A DNA stretch of 64,000 nt from Clostridium homopropionicum DSM 5847 (GCF_001263795.1 NZ_LHUR01000010.1:62001-126000); one strand, 5' to 3'; counted from the stretch's first letter, positions 25,551 to 36,694 are shown. A program made the numbers and translations. The notes: generated by a model not told the origin, from the letters alone.

Positions 25551-25583
25551 AAATAAAACACATACCTTCAAAGGTTGTGTTTT
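25551..25583 (-). terminator. Terminator of rnpB
   Basis: Minus strand AAAACACAACC / GGTATGTGTTTT stem (one bulge) followed by ATTTTTTTTG, immediately after the RNase P RNA. Confidence 0.88.
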
Positions 25584-25590
25584 CAATATG

Positions 25591-25999
25591 CGACTAAACC
25601 TATAAGCCGAGTTCTGTATTAGACGGTCATCTATCTAGGTCTATTGTTACCAATAGACTCAAGCGATCTTACCCGAAGACGGGACGGGCAGCCCCTTACG
25701 TCTTCCTATTCGATCTTGCTCCAGATGGGGTTTACATAGCCGCACAGTCGCCAGTGCGCTGGTGAGCTCTTACCTCGCCTTTCCACCCTTACCTAAGTGA
25801 CACTCCAAATCTATGATTTGGCTTGTGGAACTTATGCATTCTAACTTGTTAGAATGTATTCCTATAAACTTAGGCGGTATATCTCTGTTGCACTTTCCTT
25901 GAAGTTGCCTTCACTGGGTGTTACCCAGCACCCTGCCCTATGGAGCTCGGACTTTCCTCTCCTGCTTTTATGCAGCAGCGACCATCTGGCTTACTCGCA
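25591..25999 (-). ncRNA. rnpB: RNase P RNA
   Basis: Catalytic RNA that removes the 5' leader of tRNA precursors. The minus strand holds the universal core: GAGGAAAGTCCGAGCTCC near the 5' end, GGTGCTGGGTAACACCCAG, AAGGAAAGTGCAACAGAGA, GAGGTAAGAGCTCACC, and near the 3' end GTCTAATACAGAACTCGGCT. The 5' end is set about 7 nt after the -10 box and the 3' end by pairing of TGCGA with TCGCA. About 409 nt. Ends are approximate by a few nucleotides. Confidence 0.95.
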
Positions 26000-26005
26000 A
26001 AATTC

Positions 26006-26034
26006 ATATTAACATAATATAATATAAAAATCAA
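26006..26034 (-). promoter_or_regulatory. Promoter of rnpB
   Basis: Minus-strand TTGATT (26034-26029), 17 nt, TAATAT (26011-26006), leading to a start near 25999. Confidence 0.6.
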
Positions 26035-26092
26035 ATTATTTTTAATTCCAGGCTAGTAATAATTTGCATAATTACGTTTAAAATAATATTTA

Positions 26093-26908
26093 CTAAATGA
26101 TGTTGTAAGGTTCTTTATTTATATTTGAAAAGATAATCTGATTACTAAATCCCATATCTTTTAGCTTTTCACTAATAATAACTCCTATTTTTTTATAAGG
26201 CAGCCATTCAGTTCCGAAGTGTCCTGCATCTATTATTCCAATGCCTTCTTCTCTAAAGTCACTTACATAATGATATGTAGTATCCCCAGTAATGATGCAG
26301 TCAACTCCTAGTTTTTTAGCAAGATGAAAATAATCTTGTCCGCTTCCATTAATTATTGCCACTTTATTTATTTCTAAAGATTCTTTACCACTATACCTTA
26401 CAAAGGGCAGCTCTAAGGTTTCCTTAATTTTTTTACTTAATTCTAATAAGGTAGTAGGTTTGTTTAAAACAGCTATTCTTCCAATACCACTTTTCTCTTC
26501 CTGCGAGTTTATATTTTTAGAAATCTCAATTATATCATATTGCTCAAATCCTAAAATCTTCATTAAGCTGTCGTTAATTCCGCCCTCTACAGAATCTAAA
26601 TTTGTATGTGCTGAATATAAATTAATATTATTTTTTATAAGCTGTATTACCTTCTTACCTGTTAAGGTTTCTGTAGTTATTGTAGATGGTTTTATAAATA
26701 GCAAAGGATGATGAGTTATAATTAAGCTGCATTTCTTTGCTATTGCCTCTTCTATAACCTCTAAAGTACAATCTAAGGCTATAAGGATAGAAGTAACCTC
26801 TGCATCTAAATCTCCTACCATAAGTCCAACATTATCATAACTTTCCTTTAATCTTACAGGAGCAAATCCTTCAATAATATTTTTTATATCCTTAACTTTT
26901 AAAGGCAT
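26093..26908 (-). CDS. Nif3-like dinuclear metal center protein (YqfO homologue)
   Basis: A 271-aa member of the Nif3/DUF34 family. Despite the name it is unrelated to nitrogen fixation. Metal-binding histidines occur in ITHHPLLF, YSAHTNLDSVEGG and GHFGTEWLP. It lacks the extra central domain of the longer Bacillus YqfO. Its start overlaps the end of trmK by 10 nt, so the two are translated together, as is usual for this pair in Firmicutes. The precise activity of the family is unsettled (a cyclohydrolase-like or metal-insertion role has been suggested). Confidence 0.92.
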   Translation of the reverse strand: MPLKVKDIKNIIEGFAPVRLKESYDNVGLMVGDLDAEVTSILIALDCTLEVIEEAIAKKCSLIITHHPLLFIKPSTITTETLTGKKVIQLIKNNINLYSAHTNLDSVEGGINDSLMKILGFEQYDIIEISKNINSQEEKSGIGRIAVLNKPTTLLELSKKIKETLELPFVRYSGKESLEINKVAIINGSGQDYFHLAKKLGVDCIITGDTTYHYVSDFREEGIGIIDAGHFGTEWLPYKKIGVIISEKLKDMGFSNQIIFSNINKEPYNII

Positions 26909-27588
26909 TCTAGCTTCTCCTCCAGTTTATTTATCTTATGCTTTAATTGTATCTTTCTCTCATCAGCTAAAGCTGTGTCTTCAGATATATAGCTTAAAAT
27001 ATTATTATATTTATTTATTTTAAAATCAATATACTCTTTTATGAGAGGATGTTTCCTTTCAATTAATTTACTGCTAATTTCATAGTATATAGGATCGGGT
27101 TTCTGTGATTTTTCACCATATTTGACTTTAATAATTTCATAGTATTTATTTTCATCAATACATAGTTCTTCTTCTATAATTTCATATCCACTGTCATAAA
27201 TATATTTTCTAAGTACATCTGGATTTTGAACAGGCTGTAGTATTAAATACTGTAGACTTTTAAATACTTCTTTATCTTGTTCAATTATATCTCTTATTAA
27301 ATTTCCACCCATCCCAGCAATAATAGCACAATCCACCTCATGTGGTTTTATTGTCTTCATTCCTGGACCTAGTCTGCAGGAAATATTATCTTCTAAGCCT
27401 TCTTTTACGATATTTTCCTTTGCTCTTTCAACAGGCCCTTTATTTATATCAGATGCAATAGCTTTTTTACAAACGTGATTTTCTATTAAATATATTGGTA
27501 AATATCCATGGTCTGTCCCAATATCAGCAAGCTTATCACATTTATCCACAAGTGATGCTATAGCCTTAAGTCTAGTGCTTATATTCAT
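26899..27588 (-). CDS. trmK: tRNA (adenine(22)-N(1))-methyltransferase
   Basis: TrmK methylates N1 of A22 in tRNAs, using SAM. The 229-aa product starts with MNISTRLKAIASLVDKCDKLADIGTDHGYLPI, whose IGTDHGYLP is the family SAM-binding motif; IAGMGGNLI and LQPVQNPDVLRKY follow. A coiled-coil helical C-terminal part (ERKHPLIKEYIDFKINKYNN) matches the family. Located downstream of rpoD as in Bacillus (yqfN). Confidence 0.93.
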   Translation of the reverse strand: MNISTRLKAIASLVDKCDKLADIGTDHGYLPIYLIENHVCKKAIASDINKGPVERAKENIVKEGLEDNISCRLGPGMKTIKPHEVDCAIIAGMGGNLIRDIIEQDKEVFKSLQYLILQPVQNPDVLRKYIYDSGYEIIEEELCIDENKYYEIIKVKYGEKSQKPDPIYYEISSKLIERKHPLIKEYIDFKINKYNNILSYISEDTALADERKIQLKHKINKLEEKLECL

Positions 27589-27599
27589 TTATTAATCTC

Positions 27600-28490
27600 C
27601 TATATAACAAACCTAAAAATAGTCTTAATTAACATTAAAAAAAATACTGATGAGACTGCTAAGGATACATATATATATGTTTGAGCAGTTTTCCTATCAT
27701 ATTTTGCATGGAAATGAGCTGCGTAGTACATGCAAAGTAAGATAGCCATATTTAATACTCCATATGTTGTTTGCTTTGAAGCAAATTGTCTTGCAGTTCC
27801 CATTTTCAGCGGCTGGAATTGATCATTAAAGCTTAAAGGGATTTCATTTGGAAGTAATCCTTTTATGTATAAAATTAAAGGTATTAGGGTTTGCAGCACT
27901 ATAATTATACTTACTAATATAAAAGGAAGCATAAAGCGTCTATCCTTATGCAAACTTACTTCTTTCTTCTTAACATTTTCCCAATCAACCTTAGGTATAT
28001 TTTTCTTTTCTAAAGCTTTTGTAAACCTTTCCATTTCTTCAGGTGATACTCCAAAATTAATTTCTTCCGCCTTTAGGTAAACCACTGTTTGATTATTCGT
28101 TACAAACATTCTAGTGGTTCCTATTTTATCTAAAACGTATCTTCCAAAGGCAAATTTATTTTTCCCTATACCTGACAGCTTTACTCCATTTAGTATACCA
28201 AGAGAGGATTTATAAGCTTCTATCTTATTAAAAGGTATGATAACTTTTTTTAAACCCCATATGCCTATAATGGATAAGCTTTCATCATCAATCTTATACT
28301 TTAAAGAAATAGCTAAAAGGAAATAGTAGATTGCATAAATATTAAATACTATGAGAAATATTTTTATTAGAGATAATATTACATATAAATCAATTAATTT
28401 ACTAAGCAATAAAATTCCTAAATTTGAAACTATTATTAGTAGAACAACGAAAAAATGTCCTATACCTTTGCTTGCTCTAAATATTTCCAC
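27600..28490 (-). CDS. Membrane protein with PH-like domain, unknown function
   Basis: A 296-aa protein with two N-terminal membrane helices (about residues 10-30 and 36-60), a bacterial PH-like segment (about 62-165, with LSIIGIWGLKKVIIPFNKIE) and two or three C-terminal helices. No enzyme motifs. ATG start, stop 11 nt before trmK, so it may be in the trmK-nif3 operon; it is separated from rpoD by a terminator. Function unknown. Confidence 0.75.
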   Translation of the reverse strand: MEIFRASKGIGHFFVVLLIIVSNLGILLLSKLIDLYVILSLIKIFLIVFNIYAIYYFLLAISLKYKIDDESLSIIGIWGLKKVIIPFNKIEAYKSSLGILNGVKLSGIGKNKFAFGRYVLDKIGTTRMFVTNNQTVVYLKAEEINFGVSPEEMERFTKALEKKNIPKVDWENVKKKEVSLHKDRRFMLPFILVSIIIVLQTLIPLILYIKGLLPNEIPLSFNDQFQPLKMGTARQFASKQTTYGVLNMAILLCMYYAAHFHAKYDRKTAQTYIYVSLAVSSVFFLMLIKTIFRFVI

Positions 28491-28521
28491 TCTATCACCT
28501 CTTTAAAATATTATATCATAA

Positions 28522-28552
28522 AAAAGGAGCAAAGTTAACCTCTACTCCTTTT
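28522..28552 (-). terminator. Terminator after rpoD
   Basis: Minus strand AAAAGGAG / CTCCTTTT stem with a 15-nt loop and a T-run. Ends the dnaG-rpoD transcript. Confidence 0.88.
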
Positions 28553-28559
28553 ATATAAA

Positions 28560-29675
28560 TTAATCTAAATAGTCTTTTAGCTTTTTGCTTCTGCTCGGAT
28601 GTCTCAGCTTTCTTAAGGCTTTAGCCTCTATTTGTCTTATTCTTTCTCTTGTAACATTAAATTCTTTACCAACCTCTTCTAAAGTTCTAGCTCTTCCATC
28701 ATCAAGACCAAATCTCAATCTTAATACTTTTTCCTCCCTTGGAGTAAGTGTATCAAGTACATTTATAAGTTGTTCCTTTAACATGGTAAAAGCTGCTGCT
28801 TCCGCTGGTGCTGGTGCTTCATCATCAGGAATAAAATCGCCTAAGTGGCTATCTTCTTCTTCGCCTATAGGAGTTTCTAAAGAAACAGGTTCTTGAGCTA
28901 TTTTCATAATTTCTCTAACCTTATCTACAGGCATTTCCATTATCTCAGCAACTTCTTCTGGCAAAGGTTCACGACCTAGCTCTTGAAGCAGTTGTCTTGA
29001 AACTCTAATTAGTTTGTTTATTGTTTCAACCATGTGAACAGGAATTCTAATAGTTCTTGCTTGATCTGCAATGGCTCTAGTTATTGCCTGCCTAATCCAC
29101 CAAGTTGCATAAGTACTAAATTTATACCCTTTTCTATAATCGAATTTTTCTACTGCTTTAATTAAACCTAAATTTCCTTCTTGAATTAGGTCTAAAAATA
29201 GCATTCCTCTTCCTACATACCTTTTAGCTATACTAACAACTAATCTTAAATTAGCTTCAGCCAATTTCTTTTTGGAACTCATATCTCCATTTTCTATTTT
29301 TTTAGCAAGTTCAATTTCCTCTTCTGGAGAAAGTAGGGGTACTTTACCTATTTCTTTTAAATACATTCTTACAGGATCATCAATAGAGATACCTTCTGGA
29401 ACAGAAAGATCAATCTCTTCTTCTACTTCTACTTCTATCTCCATATCCTTCATGTCGCCAATTATCTCTATGTCCATAGATTCAAGTACAGTATAAATTT
29501 TTTCTATTTGATCAGGATTTAATTCTACACTGTCTAATTCATCCATGATTTCTTTGTAGGATAAACTTCCATTTTTCTTTCCTCTATCAATTAGATTCTT
29601 TATTATTTTCATTTTTTCACTGTTGTCTTTTATATTGACCTTCTTAGAATTATCAATCTTTTTGTTTTCTACCAT
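28560..29675 (-). CDS. rpoD: RNA polymerase primary sigma factor
   Basis: The vegetative sigma-A, 371 aa. Region 1.2 ([22 protein letters not shown]), region 2 ([60 protein letters not shown]), region 3 and the region 4.2 helix-turn-helix ([20 protein letters not shown]) are complete. ATG 29675 follows GAGGAGGTAG and lies 4 nt after the dnaG stop, the classic macromolecular-synthesis pair. Confidence 0.98.
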   Translation of the reverse strand: MVENKKIDNSKKVNIKDNSEKMKIIKNLIDRGKKNGSLSYKEIMDELDSVELNPDQIEKIYTVLESMDIEIIGDMKDMEIEVEVEEEIDLSVPEGISIDDPVRMYLKEIGKVPLLSPEEEIELAKKIENGDMSSKKKLAEANLRLVVSIAKRYVGRGMLFLDLIQEGNLGLIKAVEKFDYRKGYKFSTYATWWIRQAITRAIADQARTIRIPVHMVETINKLIRVSRQLLQELGREPLPEEVAEIMEMPVDKVREIMKIAQEPVSLETPIGEEEDSHLGDFIPDDEAPAPAEAAAFTMLKEQLINVLDTLTPREEKVLRLRFGLDDGRARTLEEVGKEFNVTRERIRQIEAKALRKLRHPSRSKKLKDYLD

Positions 29676-29679
29676 GCTG

Positions 29680-31467
29680 CTACCTCCTCTCTGTAAGACT
29701 TATTTCCATTATTGCCTTTTGTATTAAATCGAGTTCTTTTACAAGTCGCAAAGATTCTTTAAACAAACCTTGGTCCTCATATTCCTTAATTTTAATCATG
29801 ATTTCCTTCTTCGACTCCTCTAGCTTAGATTTTTTTATTTCTCTAATATAATCTCTAATCAATTCTCTATAATTATCGCCATATAAAACTTCTGAATGTC
29901 GAATACTAATCCATTCTTTTGAACTTTCTAAAGTATTGCAATTTGCTTCAATATGTTCACTTATATTCTCAACATCTTCTTCAATAAATTGTTTTATCAA
30001 GCTGAATATTTTCTTATGAGCATCTAATATTAAATCATCTTCATTAATATTTTCTATAACATAAGTGTAGTTATTTATATTTTCAAGCATCATTTTAAGT
30101 AAATTTCGTTCCGCTTTAATATAAGCCGGTTCTAAATATAAATTTTGTCCAATTTTATCCATAATATACGTTTTTTTCAGTTTATTTACATTTTTTTTGT
30201 TTCTTTCATTTAGTAAGTCGTAAATTGCCTGCTCTTTTATACCTGTTTCTTCTGAAGCTTTTTTAATATATACATCCCTTTCAATTGGATCTAAGTCAGA
30301 TACTATTTCGCATACTTTTTCCATATATTTTATCATCATTTCTTTATTTCTTAAATCCAGGCCATTTCTTGCAGCTTTAATTTTATACTCTAAAAATGGT
30401 ATAGAATTATTTATCAAAGTTAAGAAAGCTTCTTTCCCATTATTTCTAATATATTCATCCGGATCTTTGCCTTCCGGAAGTAATAATACATTTATTTCAA
30501 AGCCTTCTTTCCTTAATATTTCTAATCCTCTACTTGTTGCACTTTGTCCTGCTAAATCAGAATCATAGGAAATTATAATTTTGTCAGCATACCTTTTTAA
30601 AAGCTTTGCTTGTTCAACGGTTAATGCAGTTCCTAGTGAAGCTACAACATTAGTTATTTCATATTGATGTAAAGATATACAATCCATATAGCCTTCTACA
30701 ATAATCATAGTTCTATCTTTATTATCTTTAATTGCAAAGTTTAAAGCATATAGATTTATACCCTTTTTAAAAACCTCAGTCTCTGGAGAATTTAAATATT
30801 TAGGCTTAGAATCGTCTAAAACTCTTCCCCCAAAACCTATGACCCTTCCTTTAATATCAAATACCGGGAAAATAACCCTGCTTCTAAATCTGTCATAATA
30901 AGAATTATTATTACCCTTAATGATTAACCCAGCATTCAGTAAATCTAATTCAGTATAACCCTTTTTTTTCAAATAAAATATAAGATTTTTCCACCCTTCT
31001 TCAGCATATCCTAATCCAAATTTCCTTATGGTTTTATTAACTAATCCTCTTCTCATAAAATACTCTATAACTTTTTTATTTCCTTGCAAATTTTTAAAAT
31101 AAAATTTTGCAGCTTCTGTATTTATTTCATAGAGTCTTAAATTCTTCTCTTTAATTTTAGGATTTTCTTTACCATAAGTAGACTCAATATTTATATTTGC
31201 TTTCTCTGCTAAATATTTTACTGCTTCAATAAAGGGTAGATTTTTAGTTTTCATTATAAAGGTAATAGAATTACCTACTTCTCCACACCCAAAACATTTA
31301 TAAATTTGTTTTTCTTGAGAAACACTAAAAGAAGGAGTTTTTTCATGATGAAATGGACAAAGTCCTAAATAGTTTCTCCCGGCTTTTTTTAACTTAACAG
31401 TTTCTGATACTACATCAACTATGTCATTTTCATCTTTAATTCTCTGAATTATTTCTTCACTTATCAA
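29680..31467 (-). CDS. dnaG: DNA primase
   Basis: Makes RNA primers at the replication fork. The 595-aa product has the CHC2 zinc finger ([12 protein letters not shown] and IYKCFGCGE), the TOPRIM core ([24 protein letters not shown]) and a C-terminal helicase-binding region. The TTG start at 31467 is the only sensible one for the conserved N-terminus [26 protein letters not shown] lies 10 nt upstream. Gap 31468-31684 is AT-rich with no clear gene. Confidence 0.96.
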   Translation of the reverse strand: MISEEIIQRIKDENDIVDVVSETVKLKKAGRNYLGLCPFHHEKTPSFSVSQEKQIYKCFGCGEVGNSITFIMKTKNLPFIEAVKYLAEKANINIESTYGKENPKIKEKNLRLYEINTEAAKFYFKNLQGNKKVIEYFMRRGLVNKTIRKFGLGYAEEGWKNLIFYLKKKGYTELDLLNAGLIIKGNNNSYYDRFRSRVIFPVFDIKGRVIGFGGRVLDDSKPKYLNSPETEVFKKGINLYALNFAIKDNKDRTMIIVEGYMDCISLHQYEITNVVASLGTALTVEQAKLLKRYADKIIISYDSDLAGQSATSRGLEILRKEGFEINVLLLPEGKDPDEYIRNNGKEAFLTLINNSIPFLEYKIKAARNGLDLRNKEMMIKYMEKVCEIVSDLDPIERDVYIKKASEETGIKEQAIYDLLNERNKKNVNKLKKTYIMDKIGQNLYLEPAYIKAERNLLKMMLENINNYTYVIENINEDDLILDAHKKIFSLIKQFIEEDVENISEHIEANCNTLESSKEWISIRHSEVLYGDNYRELIRDYIREIKKSKLEESKKEIMIKIKEYEDQGLFKESLRLVKELDLIQKAIMEISLTERR

Positions 31468-31684
31468 TGAAGCATTACCACCTGTTTAATAATTTTTACA
31501 CGAACCTTATTTATATTCGACAAAAAAACTTATTTTCCTTCTTTAATATATATATTTTTTTATTGCCTTATATTCATCTTTTATTATATTCTTTATAAAA
31601 TACAAATATCCTTCAATTTTTTATATTCTTTAATTACTATTGACAAATATATTTTACCTATACTTGTAAATATTATACTTTAAA

Positions 31685-32713
31685 TTAGAAAATAACCAAT
31701 TTAGGCACAAATAAATCATTAAATAAGCATAAACAGTAGTCATCACTCATACCTGCAATATAATCAGTTACTCCTGTGTAAAGCCCTTCTTCTTCAACTA
31801 TACTTCTATAAAACTCCGGCATTTTATTTGGATTATTTAAAAAGTATAAATATACCTGTTCCAGTACAAATTTGGCTTTATCTCGTTCCTTTTTTAGAAT
31901 TTCTCCATTGTATATATTCTTAAACATAAAGTTTCTCAATCCAGAAAGACAATTCTCAATTTCATCACTTAGTGAAACTTGTATTTTGTTATTCTCAATA
32001 TTATTTAAAGTATTGTATATACAATCTTCAACTAGCTTTCCTATTCTCTCTCCATGAGTTTTTCCAAGAGTCTTTACATATTCCTCTGGAATAGAATTTT
32101 CATTAAGTAAGCCTGCTCTTATAGAATCATCAATATCATGATTTACATATGCAATTTTATCACTATATCTAACCACTTGTCCTTCAAGTGTAAATGCCTT
32201 ATTAGATAATTTAGAAAAACCACTGTGGTGTAAGATACCATCTAATACTTCCGAGGTTAAGTTAAGCCCTATTCCTCCCTTTTCTATTTTAGTGAGAACT
32301 CTTACACTATTTTCATTGTGTCTAAATCCATTTGGATTAAGCTTATTTAATACATCTTCTCCATTATGCGCAAAAGGAACATGGCCAATATCATGCCCTA
32401 AAGCAATTGCTTCTATCAGATCCTCATTTAGACCTATACCCTTCCCAATGGTCTTTGCAATTTGGGCTACCTCTAAAGTATGTGTAAGTCTAGTTCTATA
32501 ATGGTCTCCAAAAGTTTTTATATATACTTGTGTCTTATGCTTTAATCTTCTAAAAGATTTGCTATGTATAATTCTATCTCTATCAATCATAAATACTGTT
32601 CTTATATCATCTTCTTTTTCCTTTACTTTTCTTCCTAAACTACTATTAGAAAAGGTTGCATACTTTATTAAGGTTAGTTTTTCATTATTTTGGATTCTCT
32701 CTCGTACTTTCAT
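31685..32713 (-). CDS. dgt: Deoxyguanosinetriphosphate triphosphohydrolase-like protein
   Basis: HD-domain nucleotide phosphohydrolase of 342 aa, the short form common in Firmicutes upstream of dnaG. The start region ([27 protein letters not shown]) and the metal motifs [27 protein letters not shown] and the Asp in [14 protein letters not shown] are present. By family it hydrolyses dGTP or related dNTPs to the nucleoside and triphosphate; the preferred substrate is not clear from sequence. Confidence 0.92.
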   Translation of the reverse strand: MKVRERIQNNEKLTLIKYATFSNSSLGRKVKEKEDDIRTVFMIDRDRIIHSKSFRRLKHKTQVYIKTFGDHYRTRLTHTLEVAQIAKTIGKGIGLNEDLIEAIALGHDIGHVPFAHNGEDVLNKLNPNGFRHNENSVRVLTKIEKGGIGLNLTSEVLDGILHHSGFSKLSNKAFTLEGQVVRYSDKIAYVNHDIDDSIRAGLLNENSIPEEYVKTLGKTHGERIGKLVEDCIYNTLNNIENNKIQVSLSDEIENCLSGLRNFMFKNIYNGEILKKERDKAKFVLEQVYLYFLNNPNKMPEFYRSIVEEEGLYTGVTDYIAGMSDDYCLCLFNDLFVPKLVIF

Positions 32714-32864
32714 CTAGAAACTCCTCCTAAATTATAAAGCCTCTAATTTATCCTATATTTTAGTATTTCTATATTAACAAGATAAATCCTTTTTAATTTA
32801 ATGTATATTATATAAACTTTTATAATATCTTTATAATGAGATTTCTATTAAGTGAGGTGTTGTT

Positions 32865-33926
32865 ATGCCCTTACCCGCTAATTCCTATGATGTTAATTTA
32901 TTATCTGAGGAAAATGTAAAAATAAATATTCTTCCTTACTATAATCTAGAAAATTCTAAGGTTACAGCAATAAAATTTAAAGATACTGATAAGCAAAGAG
33001 CTGTTTATAAAATCACCTCTTCTAATGGTGATTTTTGCTTAAAAAAAGTGTATTTTGACAAAGATGAACTTCTTTTTGTTTATTCAGCCATCGAATGGCT
33101 TTATAGAAACAATATATATGTCCCTAGAATACTCCCAAATAAAGATAAGGGACGCTTTGTTGAATATGAAGATATGCTTTTTATATTAACTCCATGGATT
33201 GATGGCCCTAAATGTAATTATTCCTCAAAGAACCAGACTCTATATTCCTATAAAAATTTAGCCAATATGCACTTTTTATCTAAAGGTTTTTTCCCTGTTA
33301 GTGGAAGTACTTATAGAAAAGGATGTAACAATTTATTTTTATCCATAAATAAGCACTTTGAAAATCTGCTTATAAACTCAAATTTAGCTTTTAAAGAAAA
33401 AGACATGTTTTCTAAAATATACTTAAATTATTTTGAAAAAGCTCTATACTTAGCTAATGCTTCCTTGGCATCGCTAAACTTAACGGATTTTGATAAATTA
33501 AGTATCTCTCTTTGTCATATGGATTATGTAAGTAAAAATTTAATTTATGATAAAAACGATAACTTATGGACAATAGATTTTGATAAATGTAGAATCGATT
33601 ACTGTATTTACGATTTATCTTATTCTTTAAGAAGAGTTTTAAGACGTGAACGAAGTAGTTGGAATATAGACATTCTTTTAGAATGTCTGAAAGCCTATGA
33701 AGAAATAAAGCCTTTGAATGTTAATGAATACAGCTATTTATTAGGTTATCTAGCCTTCCCCCAAAAATACTGGAAAATATCTAGAGATTACTATAAAAAC
33801 ATAAATAAATGCAATAAGAAAAGTTTTATAAATATTCTAAGTAAATCACTAAGGGACATTGATGATCAAATTAAGTTTGTAGATTCCTTTAACCAATATA
33901 TTAATAATAAATTTAGTATAAAATAA
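32865..33926 (+). CDS. CotS-family spore coat protein (kinase-like fold)
   Basis: A 353-aa member of the CotS/YutH group of spore-coat proteins with a phosphotransferase (APH-like) fold. The lysine-bearing start FCLKKVYFDKDEL, the hinge FILTPWIDG, the catalytic-loop-like LCHMDYVSKNLIYD and the DFD-type IDFDKCRIDYCIYDLSY are visible, so catalytic residues may be kept. AGTGAGGTG precedes ATG 32865. It is transcribed against its neighbours and ends in a bidirectional terminator. Likely a mother-cell sporulation gene; no confident sporulation promoter was found. Confidence 0.87.
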   Translation: MPLPANSYDVNLLSEENVKINILPYYNLENSKVTAIKFKDTDKQRAVYKITSSNGDFCLKKVYFDKDELLFVYSAIEWLYRNNIYVPRILPNKDKGRFVEYEDMLFILTPWIDGPKCNYSSKNQTLYSYKNLANMHFLSKGFFPVSGSTYRKGCNNLFLSINKHFENLLINSNLAFKEKDMFSKIYLNYFEKALYLANASLASLNLTDFDKLSISLCHMDYVSKNLIYDKNDNLWTIDFDKCRIDYCIYDLSYSLRRVLRRERSSWNIDILLECLKAYEEIKPLNVNEYSYLLGYLAFPQKYWKISRDYYKNINKCNKKSFINILSKSLRDIDDQIKFVDSFNQYINNKFSIK

Positions 33927-33953
33927 AGCCACCTATATTGGTGACTTTATTTT
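33920..33953. terminator. Bidirectional terminator between cotS-like gene and ppdK
   Basis: AAAATAAAGCCACC pairs with GGTGACTTTATTTT (one C-A mismatch), with A/T runs on both sides, between two converging genes. Confidence 0.8.
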
Positions 33954-33973
33954 ATACTTATTTCTTTTTAAGT

Positions 33974-36601
33974 TTATCTTGGATTTCTAATTTGTGCTTG
34001 TGCAGCAGCAAGTCTTGCTATAGGTACTCTAAATGGAGAACAAGATACATAGTTTAATCCAACATTGTGACAGAATTCAACTGATGAAGGATCTCCACCA
34101 TGCTCACCACAGATTCCTAACTTAATATTTTCTCTAGCACTCTTACCTAGCTTAACTGCCATTTCAACAAGTTTTCCTACTCCAGTTTGATCTAGTTTTT
34201 GGAATGGATCTGATTCATAAATGTTCTTTTCATAGTAGCTATTTAAGAACTTACCAGCATCGTCTCTTGAGAAGCCAAAAGTCATTTGAGTCAAATCATT
34301 TGTTCCAAAAGAGAAGAACTCAGCTTCTTTTGCAATATCATCTGCTGTTAGAGCAGCTCTTGGTATTTCTATCATAGTTCCTACTAAATATTTTAAATCT
34401 ATTCCTTCTGAAGCTATAATTTCATTTGCAGTTTTAACTACAATATCTTTAACATATTTTAATTCTTTAACCTCACCAACTAAAGGAATCATTATTTCTG
34501 GAACTATGTTATATCCCTTATCCTTCTTAACCTTGATTGCTGCTTCAATTACAGCTCTTGTTTGCATTTCAGCTATTTCAGGATATGAAACAGTAAGACG
34601 ACAGCCTCTGTGTCCCATCATAGGGTTAAATTCGTGTAAAGATTCAATAGTTGATTTTAAATGTTCAAAACTGATTCCCATTTCCTTAGCTAAATCCTGA
34701 ATGTCTTCTTCCTCTGTAGGTAAGAATTCATGTAGTGGTGGATCAAGGAATCTTATTGTAACCGGTCTATACTCCATAACTTCGTATATTCCGATAAAAT
34801 CTTCTCTTTGCATTGGCAATAGCTTAGCAAGAGCTTTTCTTCTTTGTTCTTCATTTTCTGATACAATCATTTCACGTACAGCTGGAATTCTAGCTTCATC
34901 AAAGAACATATGCTCTGTTCTGCATAGTCCTATTCCTTCTGCACCAAAGCCTATAGCTTGCTTTGCATCCCTAGGAGTGTCAGCATTAGTTCTAACCTTT
35001 AACTTTCTAATTTCATCTGCCCACGCCATAAATGTACCAAAATATCCTGTAATTTCAGGAGCTACTGTTTTAATAGCAGTTCCATATACATTTCCAGTAC
35101 TTCCATCTAGAGAAATATAATCTCCTTCTTTATATGTCACTCCATTAGCTATAAATACTTTATTTTCTTCATCTATTTTTATTTCACCGCAGCCTGCAAC
35201 ACAGCAAGTACCCATTCCTCTAGCAACAACTGCAGCGTGAGATGTCATTCCACCTCTTCCAGTTAAAATACCTTCAGCGGCTACCATTCCTTCAATATCT
35301 TCTGGTGAAGTTTCAAGTCTTACTAAAACTACTTTTTCACCTTTTTCGTGTTTTTCCTTTGCATCTTGAGCAGTGAAGTATACCTTTCCACATGCTGCTC
35401 CTGGTGAAGCAGGTAATCCTTTAGCTATTGGAACTGCTTTTTTAAGTTCATCTGCATCAAAAGCAGGATGAAGTAATGTATCTAATTGTTTTGGTTCTAC
35501 CTTTAAGAGAGCTTCTTCTTTAGTTAAAACCCCTTCTTCAACTAAATTAACTGCAATTTTTAATGCAGCTGGTGCTGTTCTTTTACCATTTCTAGTTTGA
35601 AGGAAATATAATTTACCTTGTTCGATAGTAAATTCCATGTCCTGCATATCTTTATAATGAGCTTCAAGTCTATTAGCTATTGACATAAATTCTCTATAAC
35701 ATTCTGGTAATTCTTTTTCAAGTTTAGTTATAGGTTGTGGTGTTCTTATACCAGCAACAACGTCTTCACCTTGGGCGTTAATTAAGTACTCACCGAAAAT
35801 TATTTTTTCTCCAGTTGCAGGATCTCTTGTAAATGCAACACCTGTACCTGAGTTATCTCCCATGTTACCAAAAACCATAGATTGTACATTTACTGCTGTT
35901 CCCCAGCTAGAAGGTATGTCATTTAATCTTCTGTAAACTATAGCCCTTGGATTATTCCAAGACTTAAACACAGCTTTAACTGCATCCATTAATTGTTCTT
36001 TTGGATCTTGTGGGAATTCTTTACCCATTTCTTTAAGGAATAATTCTTTATATCTTTGCACAACTTTCTTTAAGTCTTCAGAATCTAATTCTGTATCATA
36101 TTGGACGCCTTTTAATTCTTTTATTTCTTCTAAAATATTTTCAAATTTTCTTTTTTCAATATCAATTGCAACATCTGAAAACATTTGAATAAATCTTCTA
36201 TAAGAGTCATAAGCAAATCTTTCGTTTCCAGTTAATTTTGCGACTCCTTCAACAGTTTTATCATTTAGACCTAAATTCAAAATAGTATCCATCATTCCAG
36301 GCATAGATGCTCTTGCTCCAGATCTTACAGACACTAGAAGAGGATTGTTAAAATCTCCAAATTTTTTTCCAGTAATCTCTTCTGTTTTTGCAAGAGCTTG
36401 CATTATTTGCTCAACTATTACATTGGAAATTACTTCTCCATCTTCATAATATTTTGTACATGCCTCTGTAGTAATTGTAAATCCTTGAGGAACAGGTATT
36501 CCTAAATTAGTCATCTCTGCAAGGTTTGCACCTTTACCCCCAAGGAGATTTTTCATTTCTGCATTTCCTTCACTAAAAAGGTAAACAAATTTATTATCCA
36601 T
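33974..36601 (-). CDS. ppdK: Pyruvate, phosphate dikinase
   Basis: Interconverts pyruvate, ATP and phosphate with PEP, AMP and pyrophosphate. The 875-aa product has the ATP-grasp N-terminal part (LLGGKGANLAEMTNLGIPVP, VSVRSGARASMPGMMDTILNLG), the phospho-histidine domain (GGMTSHAAVVARGMG) and the PEP/pyruvate barrel (GTNDLTQMTFGFSRDD, CGEHGGD). The start is ATG 36601 with AAGGGGAG. The gene follows ccpN by 93 nt and has its own promoter match. Confidence 0.97.
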   Translation of the reverse strand: MDNKFVYLFSEGNAEMKNLLGGKGANLAEMTNLGIPVPQGFTITTEACTKYYEDGEVISNVIVEQIMQALAKTEEITGKKFGDFNNPLLVSVRSGARASMPGMMDTILNLGLNDKTVEGVAKLTGNERFAYDSYRRFIQMFSDVAIDIEKRKFENILEEIKELKGVQYDTELDSEDLKKVVQRYKELFLKEMGKEFPQDPKEQLMDAVKAVFKSWNNPRAIVYRRLNDIPSSWGTAVNVQSMVFGNMGDNSGTGVAFTRDPATGEKIIFGEYLINAQGEDVVAGIRTPQPITKLEKELPECYREFMSIANRLEAHYKDMQDMEFTIEQGKLYFLQTRNGKRTAPAALKIAVNLVEEGVLTKEEALLKVEPKQLDTLLHPAFDADELKKAVPIAKGLPASPGAACGKVYFTAQDAKEKHEKGEKVVLVRLETSPEDIEGMVAAEGILTGRGGMTSHAAVVARGMGTCCVAGCGEIKIDEENKVFIANGVTYKEGDYISLDGSTGNVYGTAIKTVAPEITGYFGTFMAWADEIRKLKVRTNADTPRDAKQAIGFGAEGIGLCRTEHMFFDEARIPAVREMIVSENEEQRRKALAKLLPMQREDFIGIYEVMEYRPVTIRFLDPPLHEFLPTEEEDIQDLAKEMGISFEHLKSTIESLHEFNPMMGHRGCRLTVSYPEIAEMQTRAVIEAAIKVKKDKGYNIVPEIMIPLVGEVKELKYVKDIVVKTANEIIASEGIDLKYLVGTMIEIPRAALTADDIAKEAEFFSFGTNDLTQMTFGFSRDDAGKFLNSYYEKNIYESDPFQKLDQTGVGKLVEMAVKLGKSARENIKLGICGEHGGDPSSVEFCHNVGLNYVSCSPFRVPIARLAAAQAQIRNPR

Positions 36602-36658
36602 CCTGAAACTCCCCTTTTGCAATAATAATATTTATATTTGTTTCGGGTCACCCCATTT

Positions 36659-36687
36659 AAAATAGAACCAAATCCCAAATCGTCCAA
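36659..36687 (-). promoter_or_regulatory. Predicted promoter of ppdK
   Basis: Minus-strand TTGGAC (36687-36682), 17 nt, TATTTT (36664-36659). The spacer contains the direct repeat GATTTGG-GATTTGG, a possible site for the adjacent CcpN-like repressor (speculative). Confidence 0.45.
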
Positions 36688-36694
36688 CAAATTT

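Noticed and set aside
26093-26908. Nif3-like gene as part of the nitrogen-fixation system
   Set aside because: The family name is historical (NGG1-interacting factor); the gene is housekeeping and 11 kb away from the nif block.
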